Shown here one piece after another: positions 1-12,147 of a stretch of DNA of 64,000 bases. Position numbers and translations under genes: made by a program. The first letter of the stretch is position 1. The number at the start of each line of letters is the position of its first letter. The notes under the pieces were generated by a model. That model searched no databases. It saw only the letters and a list, made by a program, of their open reading frames with translations, and was not told the DNA's origin. The stretch is from contig OW568863.1 in NCBI GenBank assembly GCA_938743325.2, positions 310,001-374,000 of the forward strand, read 5' to 3'. The DNA is from Pycnococcus provasolii. Its lineage: Eukaryota > Chlorophyta > Pseudoscourfieldiophyceae > Pseudoscourfieldiales > Pycnococcaceae.

Positions 1-2194
1 TCGCCTTAATGGCCGCAGACGCAGCCTCCTCCTTCATGGCAATGAGATCGAAGTCGAGCAGCGCGAGCTCCTCCGCCGCCAGCATTGCCTCGCTCTTGAG
101 GGCGCTGTCCGCGGTCACCTTCGCTGCCACAGCGGCAGCCTCCGCCGCCTCCGCCGCAGCGACGGATGCCTCACGCTGGGCGGCGATGATGCGCGCTCGC
201 GCCTGCTCCGCAATCTCGGCCGCCTGCTCCTCCGCCGCCATCCTCGCCGCCATCTCCTCCGCCTGCGCAGCACGTATTGCCTCCGCCTCGGCAGCCTCCG
301 CTAGCTCACGCTGGCGACGCTCCTCCTCCTGCTGCGCAATGCGCCGAGCCTCGAGCAGCCTTGCCTCCTCCTCCTCTCTCAAACGTGCTTCCTCCTCCTC
401 TCGCAGGCGCGCTTCCAGTTCTGCCTGGATTCGCCTTGCTTCCGCCTCGGCAGCCGCCGCCTCCTCGCGCAGACGTGCCTCCTCCTCCTCTCGCAGGCGC
501 GCTTCCAGTTCCTCCTGGATTCGCCTCGCCTCCGCCTCGGCAGCCTCCGCTTCCTCTCGCAGGCGTCGCTCTTCTTCCTCCCTTTCTTTTTCAGCACGAA
601 TCTTGGCTTCTGCCTCTTCTTGAATTCGCTTGACTTCTGCTTCCTTTTCGGCACGAATGCGACGCTCCTCCTCTTGCTCCTTTTCGGCACGAATGCGCGC
701 CTCCTCCTTCTCCTGAGCCTCCTTCTCAGCACGAATGCGATCCTGCTCCTCTTGCTCCTTTTCGGCACGAATGCGATCCTGCTCCTCCTTCTCAGCACGA
801 ATGCGACGCTCCTCCTGTTGCTCCTTTACGGCACGAATGCGATCCTGCTCCTCCTGAGCCTCCTTCTCAGCACGAATGCGACGCTCCTCCTCTTGCTCCT
901 TTTCGGCACGAATGCGATCCTGCTCCTCCTTCTCCTGAGCCTCCTTCTGAGCCTGTGCAAGAGCAGCCGCCGCCTCCTCCTGCTCCTTCGCCGCCTTTGC
1001 CTCATCCTTTTGTTTCTCCTTCTTCTTCGTCTTGCCCTTCTTCGTCTTCTTCTTTTTGATTTGATCGTCATCCGACGAATCGAGCGCGTCATCCTCCTCC
1101 GTTGCACGAGCTTGCAACTTCTTCGCCTCCTCCTCCATTTCCTGCTGTATCCTTTCTCGCTCTTTCACCTTCTCGTCGAGAAGAGAGGAGATGGGGAGCA
1201 TTTTTTGGCCGTCCTCCTCATGCTGACTCTGCTGTTGCCTCTTCTCCTTCTCCGCCCTCAGTCCGAGCGCGTAGATTTCCCACTCCTCCGCCGTGCGTCC
1301 ACCGATGAGGCGTGACCCGTTCTTTGATGTTGTTGACGATTCTGTGGTGTCTGTGATGGTGGTGGCGTCGTCGTCTTTTTTTGTTTTCTCGGCAGGCTTC
1401 GTCTTCGTCTTGGACGACTTGGTCGTCGTCGTCGTCGTCGTCGTTGTTGTTGATGATGACGTCGATTCCGCCTGCTCCTTCTCATTCTCGTTCGCCTGAT
1501 CGATGCGCCGTCTCATCGCCTCGTTGGCAGCCGCCGCCTCCTGCGCCGCGGCGCCCGTTGCCTTGGCAGCGTTCGCGAGCGCGTTGTTCGCCTTTTCGAG
1601 CGCGTGTTCCGCCTTCTTGACGCGCTCGTCATCCTCGGCACCATCCTCGACAAGTGTTCTGGCGAGCCTAAGCATTTCCTCCGCCGTCGAGACAGCCCTG
1701 AGTGCCGCCCGTTCCTCTACAAGTTTTCGAGCGAGTTCGCGTGCCGCCGCAAGTTTGACGCTGGCTGGCGATGCCGACGACATGGCGGTTCCGACGGTCG
1801 GTGGTGCTGTCAGCATGGATCGTGCCGCCTTTTCCGACGACGACGCGGCGGCGGCGGCATCGTCGTCGGCGTCTCCTGACGAGGCAGCAGGGTCAGCCGG
1901 TGATGGCTCTGAGGAGTTTTGGTTTATGGATTTTGAGGAATCTGCGCCATCATTTTTCCCCTTCTCCTCGTCCAGATTGGACGACGTCAGATCGGATCGC
2001 GCGACACCACCAATGATCCCGTACCGACCAAAACCCCGCGGACGTGCCTTGAAAGGAGGAAGGTTAACAGGTGATGATCTATGACTATGAGAGTGCAGTC
2101 CTCTTCCTCTACGGCCAATGAGACGCCCAGATGGTCCTCCTGACGCCGCAGACATGGATGCCGATGCCGCAGACATGGATGCAGGCACGGACAT
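1..2194 (-). CDS. Large Glu/Arg/Ala-rich coiled-coil protein, C-terminus beyond window
   Basis: One stop-free minus frame runs from an ATG at 2194 to the left edge (about 731 codons); an in-frame stop lies just upstream at 2243-2245. Residues 1-130 are Ser/Gly/Pro-rich and low in order. From about residue 135 the protein is a nearly continuous charged coiled coil (for example ELARKLVEERAALR). It is broken by a Ser/Thr/Lys linker at about 240-300 and an acidic-basic patch (DSSDDDQIKKKK) near 370. Residues of about 415-540 carry degenerate 11-12 residue repeats of the type RIRAEKEQEEER, followed by ARLREEEEARLREE units. No catalytic domain is visible. Proteins of this look occur as structural, cytoskeletal or trafficking scaffolds, but no family is claimed. 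The frame is certain from base-by-base reading; function is unknown. Confidence 0.8.
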   Translation of the reverse strand, partial: MSVPASMSAASASMSAASGGPSGRLIGRRGRGLHSHSHRSSPVNLPPFKARPRGFGRYGIIGGVARSDLTSSNLDEEKGKNDGADSSKSINQNSSEPSPADPAASSGDADDDAAAAASSSEKAARSMLTAPPTVGTAMSSASPASVKLAAARELARKLVEERAALRAVSTAEEMLRLARTLVEDGAEDDERVKKAEHALEKANNALANAAKATGAAAQEAAAANEAMRRRIDQANENEKEQAESTSSSTTTTTTTTTTKSSKTKTKPAEKTKKDDDATTITDTTESSTTSKNGSRLIGGRTAEEWEIYALGLRAEKEKRQQQSQHEEDGQKMLPISSLLDEKVKERERIQQEMEEEAKKLQARATEEDDALDSSDDDQIKKKKTKKGKTKKKEKQKDEAKAAKEQEEAAAALAQAQKEAQEKEEQDRIRAEKEQEEERRIRAEKEAQEEQDRIRAVKEQQEERRIRAEKEEQDRIRAEKEQEEQDRIRAEKEAQEKEEARIRAEKEQEEERRIRAEKEAEVKRIQEEAEAKIRAEKEREEEERRLREEAEAAEAEARRIQEELEARLREEEEARLREEAAAAEAEARRIQAELEARLREEEEARLREEEEARLLEARRIAQQEEERRQRELAEAAEAEAIRAAQAEEMAARMAAEEQAAEIAEQARARIIAAQREASVAAAEAAEAAAVAAKVTADSALKSEAMLAAEELALLDFDLIAMKEEAASAAIKA

Positions 2195-2755
2195 GCCGAA
2201 AGAAGGGGACTCCGATTGTCCGAGGGAAGGGAAAGGGGCAACTCACGTCTGCTTTCTCCCCCTCCCCTCCCCCCTCCTCGGCCCCCCCTCCTCGGCCATC
2301 TGCGTGATCCCCCGACCGCTGAAATGGTTTTTCGGAGCGAGGATCGAGGAGGGGGTCGGGAGGCTGTGCTGATGGGGCAACGTTGAAGAGGAGGTTTTCT
2401 GGAGCGTGATGTCACTCCTTGCTCTGATTTGGGGCACTAGTCTACCTGGGGATTCACAGTTGAACGGTTTTTGTCTTCCGACCCCGCATGCTTCCTCCTG
2501 TCCTCCTCCTGGATCCACACGCAGGCACGCAGCCACCTCGCAGAACCGCACAAATGGGATGATTAGGATGGGGACCCGCTCCTCTGATGAGTCACTTGGT
2601 ACAAGTTTGGGGATCCTTCTCAGAGCCAGGGATTTTTTTGGGGGTTCCAGGTTTTTGTGGTTCGGGCTTAAGGGCTCTCCCGCTCTCCGACTTTGGTAGC
2701 AGCATCGCATCCCTCCTCGTCACCGCTCGCTGGATAGAGAGAGAGTGTGTCCTTG
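2195..2755. other. Intergenic, between divergent genes
   Basis: This 561-bp stretch separates two head-to-head genes and should hold both promoters. It contains a CCTCC-rich pyrimidine run near 2256-2290. No RNA gene or repeat was seen. Confidence 0.6.
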
Positions 2756-3934
2756 ATGGCGTCGTCGTCGTCGCAAATACAGACGATGTCTTCGCTGACC
2801 TCGTCGCTGTCGCTCCTCCACGACTACGCCGCATCCGCGTACACGTCAGCGCTCACGCGCCTCGTGGAACTCGAACACGAACACGAGGAAACCGCAAGGT
2901 CGATCGCGTGGTTAACCGCGTCTCTCGCGGAAGACAAGGATGTCTTCAAAACAAAGGTGCCACCTCAACTCGCTCGGGCAATCGTCGACTACAGGACGGC
3001 CAGACGAGCACAGCAAGATGCTTCCACATCCAGCCAAACCACGCGAGGTCCGTCGGAAACGGCGTTTCTACAAGCACTCGCGGACGAACGTGTGCCACCT
3101 GCTCCCGCAGACGACGACGACGGCGACGACGGCGAACACAGCCAGTTGTCGTTGGAGACGGAGTGTGCAGTCGTCACCGTCGCTTACGAGGAACTGAGGT
3201 GGCTGCTCGAGGACGGGATCGACTGGACGACTGCAAAGTCGGCGCCGAGAGGGTCGAGAGCACGAGCGCGCGCAGTCAGCCAGCTTCGACGTGCGGTGGC
3301 AGCACGACGCGAACTACGTGATGCGCACGACGCTGTCGTGCGCCGTCGTGCATTCGAGCGCGACGGAGGAAATGCGGCTGCTACTGCCGTCTCGTCGTCT
3401 CACGAAGAGAAGGGGGAAAGAGTGCTTGAACGTAGGCGTCAGCAGGAGGAGGATGCAAGGTATCGAGAACGCTGCGAACGCTTTCTTGCAAGTCGGCGCA
3501 CGAACGACGACGACAACCGGCAGCAAACGTCTTCGGCGTCCTCGGCGGCGGCGGCGGCGGCGGCGGCGTGTGAATGGCTTCCACACGACGTGCGCAGATT
3601 TGCGGAGACGCATGCACCCACCTCATATGACGTGCTTTTGAAGCATGTGCGCGTGCGATGCAAGTCACCAGCGGATGCGTCTCGTGTCGCAACTGCGAGA
3701 CATGAGCTGCGCCATCGCCTCTTCGAGCTTGGGCTCGTCGTGGGACCAGCTGCACGTGGATTAGCACCCCCCGGAGGAGGAGGTGGTGGTGGTGGTGGTG
3801 CACCTCCCTCTCCTGGCAACTTTGCCGCGCAGTGTCGCCTTGCTCACGCGATTCTGTGCGGCGAGTGCGGCGTTGGCGCGGGTGGGCGAGGTACGACCAG
3901 AACACCTCTTCACATCACTACAACGACGTCGTAG
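2756..3934 (+). CDS. Unrecognised 392-residue protein with alpha-helical segments
   Basis: The frame is open from a GTG at 2747, but the first ATG is at 2756 (MASSSSQIQ), which I take as the start. The protein is Ala/Arg/Glu-rich and mostly helical. It has an early heptad-like segment (LVELEHEHEETARSIAWL), an acidic Asp cluster near residue 125 and a highly charged RRR/EEE segment near 230. A poly-Ala run lies near 270, and a poly-Gly run near 345 is encoded by GGT/GGA repeats. No motif known to me is present. Codon use is GC3-rich like the neighbours, so I regard it as a real host gene of unknown function. Confidence 0.6.
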   Translation: MASSSSQIQTMSSLTSSLSLLHDYAASAYTSALTRLVELEHEHEETARSIAWLTASLAEDKDVFKTKVPPQLARAIVDYRTARRAQQDASTSSQTTRGPSETAFLQALADERVPPAPADDDDGDDGEHSQLSLETECAVVTVAYEELRWLLEDGIDWTTAKSAPRGSRARARAVSQLRRAVAARRELRDAHDAVVRRRAFERDGGNAAATAVSSSHEEKGERVLERRRQQEEDARYRERCERFLASRRTNDDDNRQQTSSASSAAAAAAAACEWLPHDVRRFAETHAPTSYDVLLKHVRVRCKSPADASRVATARHELRHRLFELGLVVGPAARGLAPPGGGGGGGGGAPPSPGNFAAQCRLAHAILCGECGVGAGGRGTTRTPLHITTTTS

Positions 3935-5046
3935 TAGTACTACTGTAAGTTATGTATCTTAAATCAGTTATTATATGTCATCGCTTGTTACCAACTTTTC
4001 CAGCAGCTTCCTACGTTTGATTTAGCCACGCCAGCCTGGCTGGTGGGAGTTCACCAGTGCATTCATGGGGAGATGGAAGCAAAAATCTCCCTCCCTTGAT
4101 TTGCGGCCAACTGCTGTGAGAACGCGGCAAAAAAGGGAAAAGTCGTAGATCGCTTTCCATATCAGCAGACAGCAGGTTGGTGTGCTGGTCTGGGATCGAT
4201 CGTGCAGCTTTGTCTTTATGTTGGGCAAGCTCATGTGGACTGTGAAGGCGGGCATGATGAGGAAGTGGTTCGAGGGAGGAGGAATCCAACAAGGTCTGCT
4301 GTACTGATGCATCTCTCTGTGTGTGTGCATGTGTGTGTGCATGTTGTGCCCCATCTGGCATCTCTGTGCATGAAGTTCGCATGCAAAGCTGGGAACCCGC
4401 AGGCAACTCATCAAGGGCTCCAAGAAAAGAAAAGAAGGACGAAGAAGCTCCCCCCCAAGGAACAAAAGGGCTCATAGGGAGGGAGCTTTTTGAGCCTTTG
4501 AGGATCCCTTTTTGGCTTTTTTCGCTTTTCACTCAGCAGGCCCTTGAAAAAATAAATATCCCACGGCAGGGCAAGCGATTCTTGCCTTGTCGACGCACGC
4601 AACGCAAGAACCACTTGTCTTGTCTTGTCGGAGTTCGCTTTCACCGTTGTGTGTGCTCTCGTTCGGTTTAGCGCGTCCCCGGCCCCGTCCCCCCGCTTGT
4701 CGCCTCGTTCTGGCGGCGGGCGGGGAAGCAGGCTTTTGACAAAGCACTCTGCTTTTGCATACGTCATTCTTGTTTAACTCTCCTTTCTCTTGCTCGCCGG
4801 CTTTGCTTGCTCTCGCGGCTTTGCTTGCTTGCTTGTGTTTGTGTGTTTGTGTTTGTGCACTCTTGTGTTCACTTTTGCACTTTTGCACTTTTGCACTTGT
4901 GTTTGCACTTTTGTGCTTGTGGGATCTGAGGGTTCGGTGGTGCTATTTCCACAGTCTTCTTAGTTAATTAATTCTAGAGGAAGACTCGCTCGTCCGTCGC
5001 ATCAGAAGAGGCACGCCTACCCCATAAAAAATAGAGGCTGGCAAAC
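3935..5046. other. Long intergenic region upstream of glutamate synthase
   Basis: This 1.1-kb stretch has no convincing coding frame; the longest reading frames are unlike any protein and differ in base use from real genes. It contains a short TGTG/CATG microsatellite at about 4317-4345 and a T/G/C-rich tract before the GOGAT start (separate entry). It presumably contains the GOGAT promoter and 5' leader. Confidence 0.5.
4811..4925 (+). repeat. CTTG / CACTTTTG short tandem repeats before GOGAT
   Basis: TTGCTTGC and TGTTTGTG motifs grade into tandem GCACTTTT units around 4872-4898. The tract lies 120-235 bp before the GOGAT start codon, on the strand that would be the transcript or promoter top strand. 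Confidence 0.6.
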
Positions 5047-8000
5047 ATGCTGAGCAGTAGCAGTAGCACGAGCGTTCGTATCGCACGAAATCACAACGGT
5101 GTTTCGCGCAAAAAGCACCAGCAGCATCACCGCCGCCACACGAAAACGTCGGCGATCCGGCATGCAGAGCACGACCCGGCGTCGAAAATGGGGCTGTACG
5201 ACCCGTCCATGGACACGGACGCGTGCGGCGTCGGCATCATCGGTGAGCTCAACAAGGAACCGACGCACCAGTGCGTCAAGGATGGACTCACGATGCTCGC
5301 ACGCATGCAGCACCGAGGAGGATGCGGCTGCGAGGTGAACACCGGCGACGGCGCGGGCATGATCGTCGCCATGCCGCACGAATTCATGGCTTCCGTCGCG
5401 CAGAAGGACCTCAACGTCACGCTGCCGCCGCCGAACGAGTACGCCGTCGGCATGATCTTCCTTCCCACAGATCCCGGCGAGCGCGCACGGTGCCGCGCGG
5501 ACTTTGAGAACGTCGCCAAGTCGCTCAACATTGACGTGCTCGGCTGGCGCAGCGTTCCCACGGACAACTCCATCATCGGCGACTCCGCCATAAAGGTGGA
5601 GCCCGTCATCGAGCAGGTGTTCGTCACGCCGAGCACCGACAGCCTCACGACCGAGCAGCAGATGTTCGTGCTGCGCAAGCGTGCCACGCTCACCGTCAAG
5701 GAGAGGCGAGGCGCGGACGGGCCGAGCGCGGAGAAGCCGCAGGACTTCTACATAGTCAGCCTGTCGTCGACAACCATCACATACAAGGGACAGCTTCGCG
5801 CGGACCAGATTGAGGAGTACTACCTCGACGTCGCCAGCCCGCTGTTCAAGTCGTACATGTGCATGGTGCACAGCCGCTTCTCAACGAACACCAACCCGTC
5901 GTGGGATCGAGCGCAGCCGTTCCGCTACATGGCGCACAACGGCGAGATCAACACGCTGCGCGGGAACGTCAACTGGATGCGCGCACGCGAGGGCATCATG
6001 GACGAGCCTTGGCAGGGCCTCGGTCTGTCGCGCGAGGAGGTGGAGGCGCTGTTCCCCATCTGCGATCCGTCCACGTCGGACAGCGGCAACTTCGACAACG
6101 TGCTCGAGCTCATGTCGCTCACGGGCCGCGACCTGCCCGAGGCGGTGGCGATGATGATCCCCGAGGCTTGGCAGAACGACAGGCTGATGGATGACGACAA
6201 GAAGGCGTTCTACCGCTACGCCAGCGCGCTGATTGAGCCGTGGGATGGCCCGGCGCTCGTCGCGTTCACCGACGGCCGATTCGCGGGTGCGACGCTCGAT
6301 CGCAACGGCCTCAGGCCTGGCCGATTCTACGTGACGAAGTCCGGGCGCGTCATCATGGGATCGGAGGTTGGCGTCGTGGACATTCCCGAGGAGGACATCG
6401 AGCGAAAGGGGCGGCTGCAGCCAGGAAACCTCTTCCTCATTGACTTTGACGAGGGCCGCCTCGTCGAGGACAGCGAGGTGAAGTCGCGCATTGCCGGCTC
6501 CAAGCCGTACAAGCAGTGGCTCGAGAGCCAGATGTTCACCCTCGACAACGTCGCGCCGCCGCCAAGCCCCACGCCCGAGGGCACGTTCGGGCTGATGGGA
6601 TCGTCGTCCGTAAAGTCGCTCGTCGCGCCCCTGCGCGCCAACGGCTACACGCACGAGACGATGGATACGCTGCTCCTTCCCATGGTGGAGACTGGCGGCG
6701 AGGCGATGGGCAGCATGGGCAACGACGCGCCGCTCGCCGTCATCAGCGAACGCCCGAAGCTCGTGTTCGAGTACTTCAAGCAGCGCTTCGCGCAGGTGAC
6801 CAACCCGCCCATCGACCCGATCCGCGAGGCGGTGGTGACGAGCCTGCGTTGCCCCGTGGGCCCCGAGGGCGACCTTGCCACCATGACGGAAAGGCAGGCG
6901 CACCGCCTCGAGCTCGACGCTCCCTTCCTGACGCTCGAGCAGCTCGAGAGCCTCAAGGCGATCGACACCGAAGGGTGGAGCACCACGGTGATTGACACGA
7001 CGTTCAGCGTCAAGGAAGGGCTGAAGGGTGCGCACGAGTGCATGGCGCGCATTCGAAGCCAGTGCAGCGAGGCTGTGGAGAGCGGAAGCACGTTCATCGT
7101 GCTGAGCGACCGCGCGGCGTCGCCCGAGCGCTGTGCGCTGCCCTCGCTGCTCGCCGTGGGCGTTTCGCACGCGCACCTCGTGTCATCGCGCCAGCGAACG
7201 CGCGTTGGACTTCTGCTCGAGTCCATGGAGCCGCGCGAGGTTCACCAGTTCTGCACGCTCGTGGGATTTGGCGTCGACGCGGTGTGCCCCACGCTGGCTC
7301 TCGAGGTGATCTCCGCGATGCAAGCCGATGGCCTGGTGGGCGGGCAGAAGAAGACGAAAGCCGAGCTGACGGAGAAGTACTTTGCCGCGCTCTCCGCCGG
7401 CATGCTCAAGGTTATGTCGAAGATGGGCATCTCCACCCTCGCGAGCTACAAGGGTGCGCAGATCTTCGAGGCGATTGGCCTGTCAAGCGAGGTGATCGAC
7501 GCCGCATTTCCCATGACCATTAGCCGAGTCGAGGGAGCACGTCTCGACGACCTGTGCGGCGACGCGCTTCGCCTCCACGCCATGGGATACCCCGGAGCTC
7601 CCACCGTTCCCGGCGGCGTGGTGTCCGTGAAGGAGGCGGACCGCTTCGCTTCGGCGGACATCGCCGAGGCGGACGGCGTCGTTCTGCAGGACAACGGCGA
7701 CCTGTCGTACCGCACCGGCGCGGACGCCGAGCTTCACCTGAACGACCCGGCGGGCATCGCGCTGCTGCAGGAGGCTGTTCGCAGCAACGACGGCAAGACG
7801 GCGTTCCGGCAGTACGCCGACGTCGTGAACAAGCTCAACTCCGCCATCACGCTGCGTGGCCTGATGAAGTTCAGGGACGACAAGGCGACGCCCGTGCCGA
7901 TCGACGAGGTGGAACCGGCGGTCGAGATTATGAAGAGGTTCTGCACCGGCGCAATGAGCTACGGCAGCATTTCCCTCGAGGCTCACAGCACGCTCGCGGA

Positions 8001-11000
8001 GGCGATGAACCTCATCGGCGGCAAGAGCAACACGGGAGAGGGTGGCGAGAACCCGAAGCGTCTCGAGCCCCTCGAGGACGGCTCGCAGAACCCTCAGAGG
8101 AGTGCCATCAAGCAGGTGGCGAGCGGCCGCTTCGGCGTGACGAGCCACTATCTCACCAACGCCGACCAGCTGCAGATCAAGATGGCGCAGGGCGCGAAGC
8201 CCGGCGAGGGTGGCGAGCTGCCCGGCGCGAAGGTGAGGGGCGATATCGCCGCCACGCGAGGATCCACGCCAGGCGTCGGCCTCATCTCGCCTCCGCCGCA
8301 CCACGACATCTACTCGATCGAGGACCTCGCGCAGCTCATCTACGACCTCAAGCGCTCGAATCCGTCCGCAGAGGTGAGCGTGAAGCTCGTCGCGGAGTCT
8401 GGCGTCGGCGTCGTCGCGAGCGGCGTCGTGAAGGCGTATGCCGATCACGTGCTTATCAGCGGCCACGACGGCGGCACGGGCGCGTCGAAGTGGACGGGCA
8501 TCAAGTCCGCCGGATGCCCGTGGGAGCTCGGGCTCGCGGAGACGCACCAGGCGCTCGTGGCGAACGACCTGCGAGGCCGAACGCGCCTGCAGACGGACGG
8601 CTCCCTGAAGACGGGACGTGATTTGGTGATTGCCGCGCTGCTCGGCGCGGAGGAGTTTGGATTTGCCACCGCGCCTTTGATTACCATGGGATGCATCATG
8701 ATGCGAAAGTGCCACACGAACACGTGCCCGGTTGGCATTGCCACGCAAGACCCGGAGCTCAGAGCGAAGTTCGAGGGCAAGCCGGAGCATGTTGTGAATT
8801 TCTTCTACATGCTCGCGGAGGATGCGCGCGAGATCATGGCGTCGCTTGGCTTCCGCACGATTGACGAGATGGTGGGACGCGCTGACATGCTCGGTCCCGA
8901 CGAGGCTGTTCTTTCGGGCAACCCCAAGCTTCGCGGCGTGGACCTGTCTGCGCTGCTCAAGCCGGCGGCGGAGATCCGACCGGGTGCCGCGCAGACCAAG
9001 GTGATGGACCAGGATCACCAGCTCGAGCTGCACATCGACCGGTCGCTCATCAAGAAGGCGAGCGCGGCGCTCGACGATGGAACGCCGGTGGAGTTTGCGT
9101 CGCACGTCGTGAACGAGGATCGCGCGGCGGGTGCGACACTCAGCCACGAGGTGAGCAAGCGCTTTGGGCGCGAGGGGCTTCCCGACGGCACGATCAAGGT
9201 GCACTTCAAGGGCAGCGCGGGACAGAGCTTTGGATGCTTCCTGGCGCCTGGCATTGACTTCCTGCTGCAGGGAGATGCGAACGACTACGTGGGCAAGGGC
9301 CTCAGCGGCGGCCGCGTGGTGGTCAGGAAGTCCGACGCTAGTACTTTGGTGCCGAGCGAGAACATCATTGTCGGAAATGTCTGCCTGTACGGAGCCACGG
9401 CGGGTGAGGCTTACTTCCACGGCATGGCGGCGGAGAGGTTCGCCGTGAGAAATAGCGGTGCAAAGGCTGTCGTAGAGGGCGTCGGCGATCACGGAATGGA
9501 GTACATGACTGGCGGCGTCGTGTGCATTCTCGGCGACGTGGGTCGCAACGCGTTTGCGGGAATGAGCGGCGGCTGGGGCTTCGTTTGGGACCCGAAGGGA
9601 TCGTTGGCTGATAAGGCCAATATGGATACTTGTGATCTCGAGCCTCTTGTGATTGACGAAGATGTTGCGATGGTGAAGGACATGCTGACGAAGCATGTTG
9701 CTTACACAGGATCGGAGCTTGCGACGAGGCTGCTGGATGACTGGGAGCTTACGCAGATGGCCTTTGTGAAGGTGGCGCCAAGGGATTACAAGAGAGCCTT
9801 GAAGGAGGCGGAGGCGGAGCGTGCTGTGGAGGAGGCGTCGGCGGACTTTGCCAAGAGGGGCGTCGACCCGCTCGAGGAGCTGAAGAGGATTGCATTGGAG
9901 GGTGGCTACAACGGGCTGGACACCATGAAGGAGCTTGCCGTTGAGGCGAGGCTGGCAAATCCACGTGACGGCGTCGTGCCCACCGGGACGAGCGACAAGA
10001 AGCGCGGCTTCTTGGACTACGAGAGGATCGGCGTGCCGTACAGGGATGTCAAGGAGCGTGTGAATGATTGGGACGAGGTGCATGCGGATACCGTTAGTTT
10101 GGAAGATCAGCTGAGTACTCAGACGGCTCGGTGCATGGACTGCGGTACTCCATACTGCACGAATACGTCTCAGAGTCAAGCTCCCGCTGTGCGAGGAGAT
10201 GTCGCATTTTCTCACGATGCGGCGAAGAGCGGATGTCCGCTCGGAAACAAAATTCCTGAGTGGAACGAGCTTGTCTGGCAAGGACGATGGAAGGATGCGT
10301 ACTACAGGCTGATTGAGACGAGTCCGTTCAGCGAGTTCACTGGTCGCGTGTGTCCCGCACCTTGTGAGAGCGCTTGTACCCTTGGCATTATCGAGGATCC
10401 TGTGTCAATCAAGAGCCATGAGTTAACGATCATCGACAAGGCGTTCAAGGAAGGGTGGGTGCAGGCGCGCCCGCCGATGCAACGCTCTGGAAGGTCGGTC
10501 GCTGTGATTGGCAGCGGACCGGCCGGCTTGGCTGCGGCGCACAGGCTGAATGCTCTCGGGCACACCGTCACCGTGTATGAGCGTGACGATCGCATTGGAG
10601 GGCTGCTGATGTACGGCATTCCCAACATGAAGCTTGAGAAGCACCTCGTCGAGCGTCGCGTTCAGCTGATGCGTGACGAGGGTGTGACGTTCGTGACGAG
10701 TGCGCGTGTCGGCGGCGCAGACAGCCCGTATCCCATCCAGGACCTGTACGCCAAGAACGACGCCGTCGTGCTTGCTGTCGGTGCGACGAAGCCGAGAGAT
10801 TTGCCGATTGAGGGTCGCGACGCAGACGGCGTGCACTTCGCCATGAAGTTCTTGAAGGCGAATACGAAGAGCCTGCTGGACAGTCAACTCGACGATGGCA
10901 ACTACATCAGCGCCAAGGGCAAGAAGGTTGTTGTCATTGGTGGCGGCGATACGGGCGCTGACTGCATCGGCACGTCGATCAGACATGGTGCCACGCAAGT

Positions 11001-11625
11001 CGTTAATTTCGAGTTGCTGCCGGAGCCGCCGGCGGAGCGCGCACCTGGCAACCCGTGGCCTCAGTGGGCAAGAGTGTTCCGCGTCGACTACGCGCACGCA
11101 GAGTCTCGCGAGGTGTTTGGCGAGGATCCGCGCACGTACAACATCCTGGCGAAGCGCTTCGTGAAGAATGACGAGGGCAAGCTGATTGGCATCGACGCGG
11201 TGCGTGTGGACTGGAAGCCAAATCCGGAAGGCGGAAGGCCGCTGATGGAGGAAGTTCCTGGCAGCGAGGAGCACTTCGAGTGCGACCTTGCACTTCTGTC
11301 GATGGGCTTCCTCGGTCCCGAGGAGATTGTTGCGCAAGAGCTCGGAGTGCCTTTGGACGCTCGCACAAATTACGACAGCGCGTTCGGCGAATTCAACACG
11401 GCTGTGAAGGGCGTGTTCACCGCTGGTGATTGCCGTCGTGGACAGAGCCTGGTGGTGTGGGCGCTGGCTGAGGGTCGTGGCTCCGCCGATGCCACGCACA
11501 CGTACCTGCGCGCGCTCGATGCGGCGCAGGATGCTGTGCAGATGAATGGAAATGGAAACGGTGCTGCGGCACAACAATCAGAGGAAGAATCTGAGAGCGA
11601 GGCGCCGAGCGCGACGTCGGTTTGA
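5047..11625 (+). CDS. GLT1: NADH/NADPH-dependent glutamate synthase (fused large and small subunits)
   Basis: A single exon of 2192 codons encodes a fused glutamate synthase, which makes two glutamates from glutamine and 2-oxoglutarate for ammonium assimilation. Residues 1-59 form a basic Ser/His/Arg-rich presequence, compatible with plastid targeting. Cys60 ([12 protein letters not shown]) would be the N-terminal nucleophile of the class-II glutaminase domain. The FMN-binding barrel carries GAMSYGSIS near residue 968 and the 3Fe-4S cysteines in [15 protein letters not shown] near 1216-1227. A GXGXG beta-helix follows ([12 protein letters not shown], about 1445). The small-subunit part starts near 1690 with Cys clusters ([21 protein letters not shown]). 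It then has an FAD site ([12 protein letters not shown], about 1820) and an NAD(P)H site ([11 protein letters not shown], about 1960). Length and order match plant and fungal NADH-GOGAT, so this is not the ferredoxin type. It is complete. Confidence 0.97.
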   Translation: MLSSSSSTSVRIARNHNGVSRKKHQQHHRRHTKTSAIRHAEHDPASKMGLYDPSMDTDACGVGIIGELNKEPTHQCVKDGLTMLARMQHRGGCGCEVNTGDGAGMIVAMPHEFMASVAQKDLNVTLPPPNEYAVGMIFLPTDPGERARCRADFENVAKSLNIDVLGWRSVPTDNSIIGDSAIKVEPVIEQVFVTPSTDSLTTEQQMFVLRKRATLTVKERRGADGPSAEKPQDFYIVSLSSTTITYKGQLRADQIEEYYLDVASPLFKSYMCMVHSRFSTNTNPSWDRAQPFRYMAHNGEINTLRGNVNWMRAREGIMDEPWQGLGLSREEVEALFPICDPSTSDSGNFDNVLELMSLTGRDLPEAVAMMIPEAWQNDRLMDDDKKAFYRYASALIEPWDGPALVAFTDGRFAGATLDRNGLRPGRFYVTKSGRVIMGSEVGVVDIPEEDIERKGRLQPGNLFLIDFDEGRLVEDSEVKSRIAGSKPYKQWLESQMFTLDNVAPPPSPTPEGTFGLMGSSSVKSLVAPLRANGYTHETMDTLLLPMVETGGEAMGSMGNDAPLAVISERPKLVFEYFKQRFAQVTNPPIDPIREAVVTSLRCPVGPEGDLATMTERQAHRLELDAPFLTLEQLESLKAIDTEGWSTTVIDTTFSVKEGLKGAHECMARIRSQCSEAVESGSTFIVLSDRAASPERCALPSLLAVGVSHAHLVSSRQRTRVGLLLESMEPREVHQFCTLVGFGVDAVCPTLALEVISAMQADGLVGGQKKTKAELTEKYFAALSAGMLKVMSKMGISTLASYKGAQIFEAIGLSSEVIDAAFPMTISRVEGARLDDLCGDALRLHAMGYPGAPTVPGGVVSVKEADRFASADIAEADGVVLQDNGDLSYRTGADAELHLNDPAGIALLQEAVRSNDGKTAFRQYADVVNKLNSAITLRGLMKFRDDKATPVPIDEVEPAVEIMKRFCTGAMSYGSISLEAHSTLAEAMNLIGGKSNTGEGGENPKRLEPLEDGSQNPQRSAIKQVASGRFGVTSHYLTNADQLQIKMAQGAKPGEGGELPGAKVRGDIAATRGSTPGVGLISPPPHHDIYSIEDLAQLIYDLKRSNPSAEVSVKLVAESGVGVVASGVVKAYADHVLISGHDGGTGASKWTGIKSAGCPWELGLAETHQALVANDLRGRTRLQTDGSLKTGRDLVIAALLGAEEFGFATAPLITMGCIMMRKCHTNTCPVGIATQDPELRAKFEGKPEHVVNFFYMLAEDAREIMASLGFRTIDEMVGRADMLGPDEAVLSGNPKLRGVDLSALLKPAAEIRPGAAQTKVMDQDHQLELHIDRSLIKKASAALDDGTPVEFASHVVNEDRAAGATLSHEVSKRFGREGLPDGTIKVHFKGSAGQSFGCFLAPGIDFLLQGDANDYVGKGLSGGRVVVRKSDASTLVPSENIIVGNVCLYGATAGEAYFHGMAAERFAVRNSGAKAVVEGVGDHGMEYMTGGVVCILGDVGRNAFAGMSGGWGFVWDPKGSLADKANMDTCDLEPLVIDEDVAMVKDMLTKHVAYTGSELATRLLDDWELTQMAFVKVAPRDYKRALKEAEAERAVEEASADFAKRGVDPLEELKRIALEGGYNGLDTMKELAVEARLANPRDGVVPTGTSDKKRGFLDYERIGVPYRDVKERVNDWDEVHADTVSLEDQLSTQTARCMDCGTPYCTNTSQSQAPAVRGDVAFSHDAAKSGCPLGNKIPEWNELVWQGRWKDAYYRLIETSPFSEFTGRVCPAPCESACTLGIIEDPVSIKSHELTIIDKAFKEGWVQARPPMQRSGRSVAVIGSGPAGLAAAHRLNALGHTVTVYERDDRIGGLLMYGIPNMKLEKHLVERRVQLMRDEGVTFVTSARVGGADSPYPIQDLYAKNDAVVLAVGATKPRDLPIEGRDADGVHFAMKFLKANTKSLLDSQLDDGNYISAKGKKVVVIGGGDTGADCIGTSIRHGATQVVNFELLPEPPAERAPGNPWPQWARVFRVDYAHAESREVFGEDPRTYNILAKRFVKNDEGKLIGIDAVRVDWKPNPEGGRPLMEEVPGSEEHFECDLALLSMGFLGPEEIVAQELGVPLDARTNYDSAFGEFNTAVKGVFTAGDCRRGQSLVVWALAEGRGSADATHTYLRALDAAQDAVQMNGNGNGAAAQQSEEESESEAPSATSV

Positions 11626-12147
11626 AGAGAAAGTGAGAGAGGACAGTCAAAAACTGAATTTGTTGTTGGCGTAAGTGACAAGGATGAAGAAGAATAAACA
11701 AAGTAAACAAAAAAGAATGAATTTGATTTGTGCACATCTTATTTACGCCGATCTTCTTGGCGATGCGCTGCCATTCACCTTTGAGCACATTGATTTAACG
11801 ACGATATCCTGGAAGTGGCTTGGTAAGGGTTTGGCGGAGGACGTCCCGTCTTCCGCCTCCAGAGTCCAGATGCCAGAGTTGCTTCGAGGCAGTTTGACAA
11901 ACTAAGGACTTTCAAAAGAAAATGAGCGGGTTCGCTTTAGTGTGTGAGTGGTAATCAAAACGACTTTTGCTTATGTTGAGTTTTCAAATTTACAAACCTT
12001 ATTATGATGCCTATCGCTGTTGTCTCACGTACGACGTTACTCTCCGTGCGTGTGTATCCGGCTTCCAAAGGCGTTGATCTCCGCCTGCGATGCTGTCAGC
12101 GGCGCGCTGTATGTAGTTGACACCTCCCTCGGCGCCCAACTGCACAC
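11626..12147. other. Intergenic between convergent genes
   Basis: This is the 3' region of GOGAT, with an AATAAA at 11693-11698 as a possible poly(A) signal, followed by the 3' region of the small minus-strand gene. Nothing else was recognised. Confidence 0.5.

Noticed and set aside
620-1315. Leu-rich + strand frame
   Set aside because: It is the complement of Glu/Lys/Arg codons of the coiled-coil gene on the minus strand.
4011-4532. Minus-strand frames of 147-173 codons upstream of GOGAT
   Set aside because: Codon use is unlike the neighbouring genes, there are no motifs, and two overlapping frames are equally long, as expected by chance.
7483-10281. Antisense frame of 932 codons inside glutamate synthase
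   Set aside because: It is exactly opposite a fully conserved enzyme and uses Arg/His/Leu-rich codons expected from antisense of GC3-rich coding DNA; no motif, no independent signal.
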